A stretch of 64,000 bases of DNA from Jatrophihabitans sp. GTDB taxonomy: Bacteria > Actinomycetota > Actinomycetes > Mycobacteriales > Jatrophihabitantaceae. Location: NCBI GenBank assembly GCA_036389035.1, contig DASVQQ010000039.1:186001-250000 (forward strand), read 5' to 3'. A program made the position numbers and the translations under genes. A model generated the notes under the pieces. That model had not been told where the DNA came from, did not search any database, and worked only from the letters and a program-made list of their open reading frames with translations. Below, piece by piece: positions 62,957-64,000 of the stretch (the first letter of the stretch is position 1; every line of letters starts with the position of its first letter).

Positions 62957-64000
62957 ATGCTGGATCCGATCCACAAGGCGATCGCTGAGATCGCCGCCGG
63001 CCGGCCGGTGGTCGTGGTCGATGACGAGGACCGCGAGAACGAAGGCGATCTGATCTTCGCCGCCGAGCTCGCCACCCCGGAACTGGTCGCCTTCATGGTG
63101 CGCTACACGTCGGGTTACATCTGCGTGCCGATCACCGACGCCGACGCCGACCGGCTCGACCTGCCGCCGATGGTGCGTACCAACCAGGACAAGCGTGGCA
63201 CCGCCTACACCGTCACCGTGGACGCTCGCGAGGGAGTCAGCACCGGTATCTCGGCCACCGACCGCTGCCGCACGATCAAGCTGCTGGCCGACCCCGCCGC
63301 CCTGCCGGTCGACTTCACCCGGCCCGGGCACATCGTGCCGTTGCGGGCCAAGGAGGGCGGCGTGCTGCGCCGCTCGGGCCACACCGAAGCAGCGGTCGAC
63401 CTGGCCACCCTGGCCGGTCTGCGGCCGGTCGGGGTGCTGTGCGAGATCGTCAGCGAGAACAACCCGTCCGGCATGGCGCAGTCCTCGGAGCTGCGCGAGT
63501 TCGCCGACAAGCACGGCCTGGTGATGATCTCGATCGCCGACCTGATCGCCTACCGGCGCCGGTTCGAGAAGCTGGTCGAGCGCAAGGCCAGCGCCCGGGT
63601 GCCGTTGCGCTACGGCGAGTTCACCACGCACGGATACGCCGCCTCCTACGACGATCGCGAGCACGTCGCGTTCGTGTTCGGTGAGATCGGCGACGGCGAG
63701 GACCTGCTGGTGCGGGTGCACTCCGAATGCCTGACCGGCGACATCTTCGGCTCGCTGCGCTGTGACTGCGGACCGCAGCTGGACGCCTCGCTGGCCGCGG
63801 TGGCTCGTGAGGGCAGGGGAGTGGTGCTCTACATGCGCGGCCACGAAGGGCGCGGGATCGGGCTGTTCCACAAGCTGCAGGCCTACCAGCTGCAGGACGC
63901 CGGCCGCGACACCCTGGACGCCAACCTGGACCTGGGTCTGCCCGCCGACGCCCGCGACTACGGCACCGGCGCGCAGATCCTGGTCGACCTGGGGGTGCGG
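62957..64000 (+). CDS. ribBA: 3,4-dihydroxy-2-butanone-4-phosphate synthase / GTP cyclohydrolase II, partial
   Basis: The open frame runs from ATG 62957 to the right window edge (348 codons, no stop), so the 3' end is missing from the window. The N-terminal RibB domain has VVVVDDEDRENEGDLIFAAE, TSGYICVP, STGISATDR, RPGHIVPLRAKEGGVLRRSG and TEAAVDL. The RibA domain starts about residue 205 and has VRVHSECLTGDIFGSLRCDCG (zinc Cys ligands) and MRGHEGRGIGL. RibB uses ribulose 5-phosphate, the product handled by the neighbouring rpe. The start lies 1 bp after the ribE stop. Confidence 0.97.
   Translation, partial: MLDPIHKAIAEIAAGRPVVVVDDEDRENEGDLIFAAELATPELVAFMVRYTSGYICVPITDADADRLDLPPMVRTNQDKRGTAYTVTVDAREGVSTGISATDRCRTIKLLADPAALPVDFTRPGHIVPLRAKEGGVLRRSGHTEAAVDLATLAGLRPVGVLCEIVSENNPSGMAQSSELREFADKHGLVMISIADLIAYRRRFEKLVERKASARVPLRYGEFTTHGYAASYDDREHVAFVFGEIGDGEDLLVRVHSECLTGDIFGSLRCDCGPQLDASLAAVAREGRGVVLYMRGHEGRGIGLFHKLQAYQLQDAGRDTLDANLDLGLPADARDYGTGAQILVDLGVR

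Overview
The window is high-GC, gene-dense chromosomal DNA from an actinobacterium. The evidence is a BldD regulator beside a pyr operon, an actinobacterial integration host factor (mihF) before gmk, a degenerate PriA, a Gly/Pro-rich IF2 and many GTG starts and ATGA/GTGA stop-start overlaps. The order dxr-rip1-ispG-GNAT, rimP-nusA-ylxR-infB-rbfA, and mihF-gmk/rpoZ-coaBC-metK-priA followed by def-fmt-rsmB-rpe-rib matches the usual actinobacterial layout, but the blocks are joined differently from well-known genomes. I cannot name the genus; a Frankiales- or Nakamurellales-like lineage would fit. No tRNA, rRNA or CRISPR array was seen.

Region 1-4320 is accessory DNA of lower GC. It holds an IS1595-type transposase cut by the window edge, two unknown small membrane proteins, a 51-residue protein, a DUF6907-like protein with a strong hairpin behind it, and a broken CdiA-type RNase A toxin domain overlapping an intact CdiI-like immunity gene. 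Region 4349-12023 is the MEP isoprenoid and Rip1 block (DUF2631, dxr, rip1, FKBP, ispG) followed by two GNAT proteins and a HAD hydrolase. Region 12066-22946 holds a ferritin-like/Tat pair and then the translation-machinery block (rimP, nusA, ylxR, infB, rbfA, GNAT, MATE exporter, truB, efp, nusB). Three overlapping micro-ORFs precede infB.

Region 23009-35252 has divergent bldD and the complete UMP operon pyrR-pyrB-pyrC-carA-carB-pyrK-pyrD-pyrF, with a PyrR-type leader, then mihF and gmk. mihF is preceded by three tandem 20-bp repeats. Region 35270-38183 is a proton-translocating transhydrogenase operon (pntAA-pntAB-pntB) on the opposite strand, separating gmk from rpoZ. Region 38474-44331 is rpoZ, coaBC, metK, an inserted methyltransferase and priA.

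Region 44337-57246 is an accessory block between priA and def: a VanX-like lipoprotein, an unknown secreted protein, a VOC protein, a LigD-type polymerase, MmcQ/YjbR and DUF1801 proteins, a proline iminopeptidase, a GNAT, an ABC exporter whose ribosome-binding site and start codon lie inside a perfect 17-bp inverted repeat, and a DUF485-ActP acetate symporter pair. Region 57336-64000 is def-fmt-rsmB-rpe-ribD-ribE-ribBA; ribBA runs off the right edge. Short tandem repeats of 9-20 bp recur at six places, three of them in coding tails or linkers.
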